Positions 36,233 to 46,226 of a stretch of DNA of 64,000 bases are shown one piece after another. A model generated the notes under the pieces. The model saw nothing but the letters and a program-made list of their open reading frames with translations, searched no databases and was not told the DNA's origin. Source of the stretch: Panicum virgatum (lineage: Eukaryota > Streptophyta > Magnoliopsida > Poales > Poaceae); the NCBI RefSeq assembly GCF_016808335.1, contig NC_053153.1, positions 25,282,090 to 25,346,089 of the forward strand. The letters are read 5' to 3'. The translations under genes and the position numbers were made by a program. The first letter of the stretch is position 1. The number at the start of each line of letters is the position of its first letter.

Positions 36233-36430
36233 TAACAATAGCAGTGAAAATAATTGGATGGGCCCGGCGGGCCCCAAATTCCCTTCGGCGAGAACCCCTC
36301 CTCGATGGTCGGCGATACCCATGACAAGCCGGCACATACATGAACACTATGAGGAAAGGGGATGGCGAGTTTGCGGTGACACTCTCCCTGAGACTGGTCA
36401 TCCCGGTAACTTCTTTGACTGCTAGATATG

Positions 36431-36498
36431 TAGTTTAATCTTGCTCCACGTTCCACACATAGATTAGTTTAATCTTGCTCCATGTTCCACACATAGAT
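36431..36498. repeat. 34-bp tandem duplication upstream of the first GT47 gene
   Basis: Two adjacent copies of a 34-bp unit beginning TAGTTTAATCTTGCTCC (36431-36464, 36465-36498) differ at one base. It lies about 460 bp before the GT47 start. Confidence 0.85.
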
Positions 36499-36956
36499 CT
36501 GAATATCTGATGAAGATGAAAAGAAACTGCCCAATTGGCCCCGCGATGCATCTCATGTCAAGAGCCACGCATGCCCTGCCATTAATTCTGCGTGTACACT
36601 TCCGTTGACGGGCATGGCGGTCGAGCTGGCTTTGGAACACTCGCACGCACGTGGGTAGCTGCTCGGAACGACCACCCCGATCCGGTTTGCTTCTCCAGAG
36701 TCCAGACAGCCACCCAGTCTATCGGTACAACGATCTTTGTAAACTATACTAGTCTACTCCATTTGGTAATCCAGTGGGAGATAGAATAGATTCGCTCGAG
36801 ATCCCCATCGTTTCCATGTCAGTCACCAGCGAGCAGCTAGCCGACCACCGCCACTAACAAACGCTCGGCTTATCACGCGCGCGCGCCTTCGAGCTCGAGG
36901 TCGCCAGGCACGCACAGCCACTCCGAGCCAGGCACCGGCACCGCAGGCCGCAGCCA

Positions 36957-38359
36957 ATGCAACCCGCATCAGCAGCGATGAGCAAATCCGGCGGCGTCTC
37001 CCGGCCTTGCTTCTTCCTCGTCGCCGGCGCGGCGTTGTGGGTCCTGACGCTCTACCTGCGCCTGCTGGCCATGATGAGCGTGCCCGGCGCGCGTTCACGG
37101 GGCGCGCCGCGTCGCTCGTCGCGGCCGACGGGAACCGCAGCGGCGATCCCTGCCGCGGCCGGTACGTCTACATCCACGACCTGCCCCCGCGGTTCAACGC
37201 CGACATCCTCCGCGGCTGCGCGGCGGCGAGCGACCGGTGGGCCGGCATGTGCGAGGACGTGGGCAACGCCGGCCTCGGGAGGCCGCTCTCCGGCGGCGCG
37301 CTCACGGGCGAGACCGGGTGGTACGCCACGAACCAGTTCGCGCTGGACGCCATCATCCACGCCCGGGTGCGGCAGTACGGGTGCCTCACCAACGACTCCT
37401 CCGCGGCGGCCGCTGTGTTCGTCCCGTTCTACGCCGGCTTCGAGTTCGCCCGCCACGTCTGGGGGTACGACAACGCGGCGCGGGACGCCGCCGCGCGGGA
37501 CCTGGTGCGCTGGCTCGTGCAGCGGCCCGAGTGGCGCAGGGCCGGCGGCCGGGACCACTTCCTCGTGGCGGGGCGGACGGGGTGGGACTTCCGGCGCGAC
37601 GCCTACCCCAACGCCACCTGGGGCACTAACCTTTTCCTGCTCCCGGCCGTCAAGAACATGACCTTCCTCGTCGTCGAGACGGCCACCATGGGCTGGGGCA
37701 ACGACCTGGCCGTGCCTTACCCGACCTACTTCCACCCGCGCACCGACTCCGACGTCCTCAACTGGCAGCACAGGATCCGGAACGCCGACCGCTGGTGGTT
37801 CATGTCCTTCGTGGGCGCGGCGCGGCCAGGCGACCCGTGCTCGATCCGGTCGCAGGTCATGGACCAGTGCCGCGCGTCGCCGGCGTGCCGGCAGCTCGGG
37901 TGCGCCTCCGGGACCGCCCAGTGCCACTACCCGGGCGACATCATGGTGCTGTTCCAGAGCTCCACCTTCTGCCTCCAGCCGCCGGGGGACTCGGCGTCGC
38001 GGCGGTCGACGTTCGACGCCATGGTCGCCGGCTGCATCCCGGTGTTCTTCCAGCCGCGGTCGGCGTACCTCCAGTACAGGTGGCACCTACCCAAGGACCA
38101 CGCCACGTACTCGGTGTTCATACCGGCAGAGAGCGTGCGCTCGGGGAACGTGAGCGTTGAGGCGGAGCTGAGGAAGATACCGGCGCCGGCAATAGAGTAG
38201 ATGAGGGAGGAGGTCATCAAGCTCGTGCCGAGGCTGGTGTACGCCGACCCGAGATACAAGCTCGAGACTGTCAAGGACGCGTTCGACGTCGCCATGAATG
38301 GCATCTTGGAGAGAGTGGCGGAGCCGGCGGAGAGGCAAATAGGGTCCTACTGGCGGTGA
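36957..38359 (+). pseudogene. GT47 MUR3-like galactosyltransferase A, broken
   Basis: The family adds galactose to xyloglucan side chains in the Golgi (MUR3/KATAMARI1 clade of GT47, exostosin fold). ATG 36957 (or 36978) opens a type II membrane anchor (CFFLVAGAALWVLTLYLRLL). The exostosin domain (YVYIHDLPPRFN, GGRDHFLVAGRTGWDFRR, FVGAARPGD, GCIPVFFQP) is in another frame, open from 37007 to 38200; the switch lies at about 37080-37130 and fits a one-base loss. A TAG at 38198-38200 replaces the Ser codon of paralogue C (RSMREEV) and truncates 52 family-like codons ([17 protein letters not shown] to a TGA at 38357-38359). Intron-less. Two lesions argue for a pseudogene, unless they are assembly errors. 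Confidence 0.85.
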
Positions 38360-38450
38360 ACACCGCTGGAGCCAGCGGAGTTTTTTAATCTTGTTCTAAA
38401 GTAAAACGTATTTAAGTATTTTTAAGAGAAATAGTAGGTACAGGTTGGGA

Positions 38451-38820
38451 ACATATCTAGTGCAAACCACAACTTTGTGAAAACTCATGCAAACTATGGC
38501 AAAAAAGTCGTCTAAATTCACCAAAAAAATCACACATGTAGATGATATGATGATATAAACTTTATAAAATATCTTGTCCAAACTCGACTTTGTTTGTGAG
38601 ATATAAAAATAACAAATTTCTAACAAATCATCTGGACAACTTCCTGGCTTGAAATTTGTTCTTTTTATATCTCACAGATGAAGTCGAGTTTGGACAAGAT
38701 ATTTTATAAGATTGTGTACCATCATATCATCTAGATGTGTGATTTTTTTTATGAATTTATACGATTTTTTGTCGTGGTTTGCACGGATTTTCACGAAGTT
38801 GTGGTTTGCACTAGATATGT
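38451..38820. repeat. Foldback element with ~170-bp arms
   Basis: The left arm (about 38451-38625) and right arm (about 38650-38820) are near-perfect reverse complements, both starting ACATATCTAGTGCAAACC. Only about 25 bp separate them. The transcript would form a long hairpin. It starts about 90 bp after the ancestral stop of GT47 gene A. Target duplications are not obvious. It is probably a foldback-type MITE. Confidence 0.8.
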
Positions 38821-38859
38821 TTTCGTATATGTTTGCTAGGAAATCTGTTGTCCATTATG

Positions 38860-40540
38860 GGGTTTTTCCCTTTATTTTCTAATTGAAAAATAAAAGAATG
38901 GAAACACAAAAGAAAAAATGGAAAGAGATAAAAGGGAGATGGATTGCTGGGCCACTACGAGGTCCAAATGGACCCAAAGTCCAGCAGCCCAGCGTGGACT
39001 CTCTTTAGTCCTTATCCTTTTGTTTGCTCGGTCAACTAGAGAGCCGGAGAAGTGGGAGGCGGAGCGGACGACGCTCCTGGCGGCGGTGGCGACGGCCAAC
39101 TGCACGCCCGCCCTAGGCGGCACGTCCGGCCGTTGGGCGCACGGATCGCGCAGCACTGCAGCTCCCTCTCTTGGCCTATAAATCGGATCGAGATCCCCCA
39201 CTCTCAGGACGTAACACAGATTACTTCCCTCCTCTCTGATCTCCACATCTCCGGCGAAGTTACGCCTGGTTCCGGCGTGGTTCGCCGGTACCTGGTGGTG
39301 GTGATTCCGCGAGGTATACACGTGCGTGTGCAGTTGGAGGGGGCACCTGTATCTGTCGCTGCTGCTGTTCTTGCGCCTGTGTGGTGCAGTGCAGCTCTGT
39401 TCTGATTGCTGTCGACCGTGGCCTGGTTCTTGGGCCCCTTGTTGCGTGGTGTTCCTCTGCTTCTCGGGTTGCTGCTGCGGACGTTCCCCTCGGCATCAAC
39501 ATCGGCTCCAGTATCTCCGTCAACCTCCCGCTGGTGCAGGCTCGGACGTGAGCGGCGGAATTGGTTTTCTGGGACAGAACTTTGTGTTCGCTGAGCTTGT
39601 CTTCCCACGTAGACAATCTACGTGTTGTGAGTTACCTGTTGCCCCTATTCGGTTTACAGTATACTTTGTGCAGTCTACTAGTTTTGACTTGGGTGTGATT
39701 GCACTTTATTTGGCGGATTAAATTACTCTGTGATGATAAGCGGTGTAGTGAGACAAGAACGTGACAATCTCAGGTTTAGCACTCTTTAATTCTCTGTTGC
39801 AGCTTTGCTGATTCTTTTGCTTAGAACTCTAGTGTTATTTCTATAAGCATATTTCCTCTGCTACATCTAGTCTTTACTGTTCAGAGTTGAAGCACCTTGT
39901 CGTTGGTAATATAGGCATATAGCTTGTTCCTGGGTTAAAAAGAAACAATTAAACTGAACCCTTTTAAGTAGGACTGTCACGTTGTCAAGGATCTGTGATC
40001 ACCTTTGGGCGCTGGAAGGCTGCCTAGAGCAGTGACCCGCTAATTTGAGAGCAAATATAGAAAAACAATCATGTTTTTGTTTTTAATCTGCCTGCTTCAT
40101 CTACTTGCTATGTTTAATGGGTACATGATCATGAGTAGTTTTGTTCTCAGTGTACAGACCTTAGAAATGCTCTGTTCATGTATGTGTTTTTTAAACATGG
40201 TTGTGATCTGAGTAGAATGCTTGTTGTTTATGGAATAAATTTATTGAATCTTATTTCTGGTAGAAGCATGTCGCTTATTTCTCCAAATCTACAATAAAAT
40301 CAAGTCGCTTAGCGTTCGATCTACCAAGCCATGTTAAATGATGCTAAAGACTTCACTACCTTATAAATGAGATCTATCCTCATTCGTCTCGAGAGATAAA
40401 ATCAGGTCATTATTACAAGACTCAAGTTCTCGTCATGGCACATGCGCTATAGACCACACGACCATAGGTCATATCTTTGAGAAAGTAAATCAAGTCAACA
40501 AAATTCTAAGAGAGGAAGACCATCCAGACGACGCAAACAA
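38860..40540. other. Intergenic region with one promoter-like segment
   Basis: A GC-rich stretch at 38940-39620 leads into T-rich sequence to 40300. A good TATA box (TATAAAT, 39177-39183) precedes a pyrimidine-rich leader. ORFs such as 39326-39721 lack recognisable domains and consistent codon bias. It could be the 5' part of an unannotated or non-coding transcript; I cannot support a protein. Confidence 0.4.
39177..39183 (+). promoter_or_regulatory. TATA-like box of a possible transcript
   Basis: GGCCTATAAATCGG is followed about 30-60 bp later by a CT-rich leader (CTTCCCTCCTCTCTGATCTCC). The layout is that of a plant core promoter, but no coding sequence can be tied to it. Confidence 0.35.
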
Positions 40541-40549
40541 CTAAAGGCT

Positions 40550-40895
40550 CCAAATCTCGAGGAGACGATAATCGTTCTCTAACTCTTGTCTTCGCTCTTC
40601 AAGCCGCTGTAGCTGCATCCACTGGCGGAGCCCATAGATTCTCCAGAACAGTACCTGCAAAAAAAGATTCAGGCTTACATTTATCAAACACTATTTTATT
40701 TCTGTTATCCACAGAGACCAACATAATATTGATGCCACAATCAATAAACTTGAATTGTATTCAGTACTCTCTCTCTTTTAGGTCAATGATCAAATAGATT
40801 ATTGATGTCTATCGGCCTAGGGATTCCAAATAGCATATGTACATCGGTCCATAAAAATCTAGTATAGGCGCACTTAAAAATTAAATTACGGATGA
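40550..40895 (-). pseudogene. LINE ORF2 C-terminal relic (zf-RVT region)
   Basis: Minus-strand frames give LIFKCAYTRFLWTDVHMLFG and, after breaks, ASILCWSLWITRNKIVFDKC then LFWRIYGLRQWMQLQRLEE. This is the pattern of the zinc-finger-like C-terminal region of plant L1-type reverse transcriptases (FxC...ARFLW ... LWxxRNxxVF). It is short, frameshifted and without a poly-A tail in view. Confidence 0.6.
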
Positions 40896-40925
40896 TTGAT
40901 GGTCCATGGCATGAAAGATGATTGA

Positions 40926-41007
40926 TGTGCTGGTTGATTAATTTATTTGGTCTAATCGGCTCTGGTGTGCTGGTTGATTAATTTATTTGATCTAATTGTC
41001 TGCGCGG
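40926..41007. repeat. 40-bp tandem duplication
   Basis: TGTGCTGGTTGATTAATTTA recurs exactly 40 bp later (40926 and 40966), followed in both copies by TTTG and TCTAAT. A simple local duplication in AT-rich intergenic DNA. Confidence 0.75.
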
Positions 41008-41009
41008 CT

Positions 41010-42190
41010 TGTTTAGTGTGTCCTTTCTAGCTAGCTGCATGACCATAACCCTATACGCATCACTGAACAATTCAGTCCACAAAGCGGACAAATAATTGGC
41101 ATTGTGTACTATTAGTTACAGGTCGATGAATAATTGTTCATGAAAAAAGCATATACATAAAAAATTATGCTTATAAGAAAATATACTCGTGCTAAACAAG
41201 TTAGTATATAAAGAAAATATATTATTTTACACATCAACTAATGAGTATACAATACAAATAAATTGGTATACATTAAGCATAACTTGTTCCTAAATGTGAA
41301 CAAATAGAGATAAGTAAAGAAATTTTGCTACTGTAATTATATCCAAAGAAAAAAATGATAGAAAGAAGAGAAAATATATATAAATGAAAACAAAGGAAAG
41401 GAAGAAAAGAACGACAATTTAGAAATTTCGAGATGAACAGCGACAAAGAGATTTAAATAAATAAATAAAAATAAAGTAAATATGTAGGATATGAATTAGA
41501 GAAAAGAACAAGAAAATATCTACATAAAATTTAGAATAAAAATAAATTAGAGAGAAGAATAAATAATAAATAGTATATACACATAGGACTAGGATGTAAA
41601 ATAAGAAAAGAAAAGAAAAATAAAAACAAACTTAAGATACAAAATATAATATCCAACTCACCTAGAGCCTTAGCAAGAAAAAGAAAATGATAAAGGAGAA
41701 AAAAATAAAGCAACCGATGCCTCCCCACCACATATTGTAGCTGCAGATATGCAGGTGCCGGTTTTGTCTTTCACTGAATGCATACTCCTGGGCCGCGAGC
41801 TGCATGGCAGGGAGTGCTGGTATTATTATCTGGGCCAATCATCTCACGGGCCCATGAACACACGCTTCAGGCGACAAAAAAAGTGATTCTGCAGCATGAG
41901 CGATGTAAGTTGTGACCAATGGACATGCATGCGCTCCGAGACCTGCTCGGCAGGAAAATCTCTCTCTGATCCTGTGTCCTTATGCTAAAATAAAATGGAA
42001 ATCCTTTACCCCGTCTATCTTTAATTTAAGATGCAAAAATTCTACCCTTAGTACAACGCAAAACTAAACATCTATGGTGTACTCTCCATCTCCAGCTTTA
42101 CAAATTCGTGAGTTCTTGAGCCACGGACTAGATGGCATTGGCTACGAGGCATGGTCTGGAAATTGAGTACCATGATAGGTAGTATTATGA
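41010..42190. other. AT-rich intergenic region
   Basis: A-rich low-complexity sequence (41100-41720) with AAATAAA-type runs, then ordinary intergenic sequence. I see no domain-bearing ORF, RNA gene or clear element ends. Confidence 0.5.
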
Positions 42191-42191
42191 T

Positions 42192-42397
42192 CAGGGGCGG
42201 ATGCAACGTGGGGGCAGGGGGCTAGAGCCCCTCCTACCCCATGGATCCAATGGAGCCCCCCAAAGCCTCCCAAGAATTTTTAACTATGAATGAAGAGGAG
42301 GAAAAAGAAAAAAAGATGAGGAAGAAGAAAAAGTGAGGAGGGAAGAAGAAGAGAAAATTAGCCCCCCCTCTAGATTGAGATTCTAGATCCGCCACTG
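42192..42397. mobile_element. hAT-type MITE (CAGGGGCGG ends)
   Basis: The left end CAGGGGCGGATGC and right end GATCCGCCACTG are short inverted repeats, flanked by the near-matching octamers ATTATGAT and ATTATCAC. The interior is a purine-rich GAAGAGGAGG stretch. It shares end type with the copies at 51242 and 52126. Confidence 0.65.
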
Positions 42398-42642
42398 ATT
42401 ATCACTCAACGGACCTGGAGTCTAGCATTTTGCCGAAGGTGAATATTGCTAGGTAGCTCCTAAACGTTTCGTCTAGAAGGTGTTTTTTCCTGGTACCATG
42501 TCTCAGGATTTGACCTATGAACAAGAGTGAAACAAATAATGGACACGGAGGAAGATGAACCATGTTCATGGACCTCATAGACGCGTGACAGTTCCAATTC
42601 ATTTAGTATCGTATCTCCTTATCCAGCGAGGACATTACTCTA

Positions 42643-44574
42643 TACTACTACAAACACGATTTTTAAGAACGCTTCGTTTTATTTTAGGGGCAGACCAAAA
42701 TTCCACCCGTTGCTACAAATAGAATAGGGTTACTGTAGCATCCAACCCGCCCCTAAAAAAACATTTTTAGGGGTGGGTCACCCCCTCACCCGCTCCTAAA
42801 AATGAGCGCCATTTTTAAGAGCGGTTCATGGCTTCACCCACCCCTAAAAGATCACTTTTAGGGGCGGGTGATGGTATGGACCGTCCCTACAAATAGTTCC
42901 ACGCAAAAAAAAATCATAACTTTTTCATATGATCTCGGATGAAGTCAAATTTTATACCAAAATTATAGAGAATTACGAGATCTAAAACTTTGTAGTTGAC
43001 AACCTTTTCATTTAAGGTCATCTAATGATTTAAAAAATTATTACAAGTTCTCTAAAAGCTATAACTATATAGTATCTCGTATAACTCAAGTCGTTCTTTG
43101 AAGTTTTCACAATCTTAACTTTTATATACATTGAAATATACTTGGCATATTTTTTTATGTTTCTATAGTTCACAATAACCATAATGTAGAAGTTTCATAT
43201 TCTTTTAATTTGTTTTGCTATAGGTAAACAATTAAATTAATTTCTAGATAAAATAGAAAAATACTTTTAAGGGCATCACCCGCCCCTAAAAAGGCATTTG
43301 TAGGGGTGGGTGATGGCTTCGCCCGCCCATACAAATATTTTTTTAATTTATTCAGGTAAATCATTCAATTCAAAATAAATAGCAAATAATTTTAAAAAAT
43401 TGTGAAATTTGTACAATAAGACTATTCTGACCTACAAAACTAGGGAAAAATATAACAAATATATTTCATTGTAACTAACAACTAAATGTTTGAAAATATA
43501 AAGTTAGTCTTAACTTGTATGGGATAAATTAGTGTGGGAGTTATTCATTGTGGTTTCCACACCTTGAACTAATATGGATACTCAAATTAGATTTTGGTAT
43601 TTTTACTAAATTATACAGGTCGCAATAAATATTTGGTAAAAATTTCATATTTTTTGAAGTGTTTTGCTATTTTTATTAAATTAAACGAGTTTTCATAATA
43701 AATTGAAAAATTAACCGCCCCTACAAATCTATTTATAGGGGCGGGTGGGAGGATGACCCGCCCCTACAAATAGAATTTTTACGCGCGGGTCGTCCCATCT
43801 CCGCCCCTAAAAATGGAGACCAATCCACGTACTGGACAGAGCTGCGACGTGATTGGTTGGAGCGAAGGAGCAATGATCACCGAACCCACCACTACAGCAT
43901 CTCCCACTGCTGCCTTCTCTCTTCCTTATCTTTTTCTTCCCGGTCTCTTCACCCCCACCACACGCGATCTCCTCTCTCTTTATCTCTTCCTCCCTTCGAC
44001 TACTCCAACCAGCGGCAGCGGGCTTGGCGGTCTGCGGCGCGCGCGGGCGTCGGCTGCAGCGCGTGCGGACGCGGCGGGTGCAACAGCGCGGTGCCGGCAC
44101 GTGCGGACGTGGCTGCGGCGGTGGCAGGCTGGACGGCGCAGCGGGCCGGGCGGCGCGGCAGCCGGCGCAACTCCGTGCCAGATCTGGCGGGCTCCGGGCC
44201 TAGCGCGGCGGGCGGGCCGCGACAGGCGGCGGCGGCGGGTGCGGCGGGCGCCGCGCGCGGACGCGCCAGGCGACGGCGCTCGGCGGCCTGCGAGCCGGCT
44301 TTTTTATTTTGTTTGTAGGGGCGGGTGACCCCCTCACCCGCCCCTACAACTCCATTTCTAGGGACGGACAGTGGTGTTACCCGCCCCTGTAAATGGATTT
44401 GTAGGGGCGGGTGAGGGAGTGACCCGCCCCTGCAAATGTATTTTTAATAGCGGATAGCATACCCGCTCCTATAAACAACTGTTTTAGCTGCGAAAAGTAG
44501 GGGCGGATGAGACATCTCATCCGCCCCTAAAAGTGTCATTTTACCCGCCCCTACAAATCGTTTATGAAGTAGTG
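42643..44574. mobile_element. Non-autonomous CACTA element with CTA duplication
   Basis: The left end TACTACTACAAACACG (first C mutated to T) and the reverse complement of the right end (CACTACTTCATAAACG) are terminal repeats. CTA flanks both (42640-42642 and 44575-44577). Many copies of AGGGGCGGGTGA/ACCCGCCCCTA cluster at both ends, as expected of CACTA subterminal motifs. No transposase is present. A GC-rich block at about 43990-44300 with overlapping ORFs may be a captured fragment. Confidence 0.85.
43990..44300 (+). other. GC-rich cargo block inside the CACTA element
   Basis: An abrupt composition change within an AT-rich element. Two overlapping plus-strand frames (43813-44328 and 43857-44318) run through it, both low-complexity Ala/Arg/Gly. 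No domain is recognised. It may be a captured host exon or promoter, or simply the first exon region of the parent element. Confidence 0.4.
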
Positions 44575-44577
44575 CTA

Positions 44578-45950
44578 ACCGGCCAAAAATAATCAGGCAA
44601 TAATGTCGTCTGTGACAGCCTGGTGCGTTTTGAGACAACGGTATACTGTCAGCCTTACCGGTGATGAAGACATGAATATTCAAGCAAGAGTTCGAAAGGT
44701 GCCGCCAATTCCGCTGCGACGTCGGCAATGTGCACTACTGTCATGAATCTTACCTTCAGTTCATTAGACTAGTGAGACCTAGTAGACTAGTGAAATAGAA
44801 CAATGAAATATTAAATATAATTTAATATATTGTGTACCCATTTAATCTTAGTTGCATATTCTTTACTTAAATAGCTTTATTGTTATCGTGTTTCTTAAAA
44901 TAAAATATTTAATGATACATAATCAATTTTCTCCAATATGTCACTCTCAAGCACTATCATGACCAAATTATTGAGTCATATTTTTTAGATGGATTTGCAG
45001 AAGATATGACTTCAACCGATCTTTATATAAAAAAAGATGAATGCGTGAGCGCAAGTCATGACGAAGACTCGAGGGCAAATGGGCAAAGCTACCGGACCTT
45101 TTGGCCAGGGGCGTGCTTACAACATCTATCAGATACATTTAGGGGTAATAAAGGACCTTAAAATTTAGTTCAAATAATCTAAGGACCAGGTGCTAAAAGG
45201 GCTAGGTCCTAAAAGAACCGGACTCTAATTTTATATAATTTTGAGCTAAAAATGCATATGTGCCAAACTAGAATGTGAGGAGATTATCAAGATCATGATC
45301 TGTACTATCTCTAGTTATATTTGGACCGTCCAGTTAGAAACAAGAGAGGCTGATTGTGGCTGGTAGCTTGTGCTGATTTATTTTAAGTGAAAAATACTGC
45401 TGGATGGTGGTTGATACTGATTTAGTGTGAGAAAAATAATACTAATTTTTAATTTAATGAGCCTGCCTGGCTCACACATCCATTGCGCATGAGTCAGGCT
45501 CCACGATCAGCCTGAAATAAATAAAACTGCTATACTCGGACGACCAATTGCCCTCGAAGCGTCTCCCCCTACGATCATTAGCAGTCATCACTGCCTTACT
45601 GGGAAAAAAAAAAGAGAAACAGGAATATCCTTGTAAGTTGTAGAAGAAATACTAGTGAGTACTCCGGCCCGGCCAAAGACAGAAAGACATGGATAATCCA
45701 GCGTTCATGTGACCTTAATCAGAACCTGGGCAACAGTAACCACACCGGCCATTAACTCCCTGCTGTCTCCACATACTGCCCGGATGCCATCCCGTTGACA
45801 TGGCTGATCGACGAGCTGACTTTCGATTACTCTAACCCCGGCCGCACGTGGATGGCATCTTCCGGCATGCATCCCCAGGCAGCCAAGCCAGGCTTTGATC
45901 ATGCTGGTAACCTTATTTTGGTTAATCCCAGCCGAAGATCACTGAGGAGC
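44578..45950. other. Intergenic region upstream of GT47 gene B
   Basis: No domain-bearing ORF. A weak inverted pair (ACCGGACCTTTTGG at 45091 and CCTAAAAGAACCGG at about 45208) suggests a small MITE of about 135 bp. The remainder is ordinary AT-rich sequence. Confidence 0.4.
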
Positions 45951-45953
45951 CGA

Positions 45954-46075
45954 TTCACTTGAGATCCCCGCAGTTCCCGTGTCAGTGACAGTGACCGCGG
46001 CTGCGAGCTGATCGCCACTGCCACTGGCACCGGTTTGATTCGCCCGACGCGCCAGGCGCTCGGCTTTTCATGCCC
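45954..46075 (+). promoter_or_regulatory. Upstream block shared by GT47 genes A and B
   Basis: GATTCACTTGAGATCCCC ... GTGTCAGT ... GCGCTCGGCTTTTCATG here matches GATTCGCTCGAGATCCCC ... ATGTCAGT ... ACGCTCGGCTTATCACG at 36789-36881 upstream of gene A. Similarity extends past coding sequence, so this is a retained ancestral 5' region (core promoter or 5' UTR). It also argues that gene B translation starts after it. Confidence 0.55.
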
Positions 46076-46226
46076 CTCGCCTCGACCCCCGCGCGCGCTT
46101 CAAGCACCGCCACCTCGGATCCCCCGCGAGCCGGCCCGCCAGCTCCCGCGCGGCTCCACCGACCTGCTGCCAGCGCCAGCGCCGGCGTCGTGCCACCTAG
46201 CTCGCTCGCCTCCGCCGTGCGGCGGC

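Noticed and set aside
37052..38086. 344-residue minus-strand ORF over GT47 gene A
   Set aside because: Shadow of the GC-rich plus-strand gene, no recognisable motif.
46035..46226. N-terminal extension of GT47 gene B from the first in-frame ATG
   Set aside because: Pro/Arg-rich, not family-like, and overlaps sequence shared with the non-coding upstream block of gene A.
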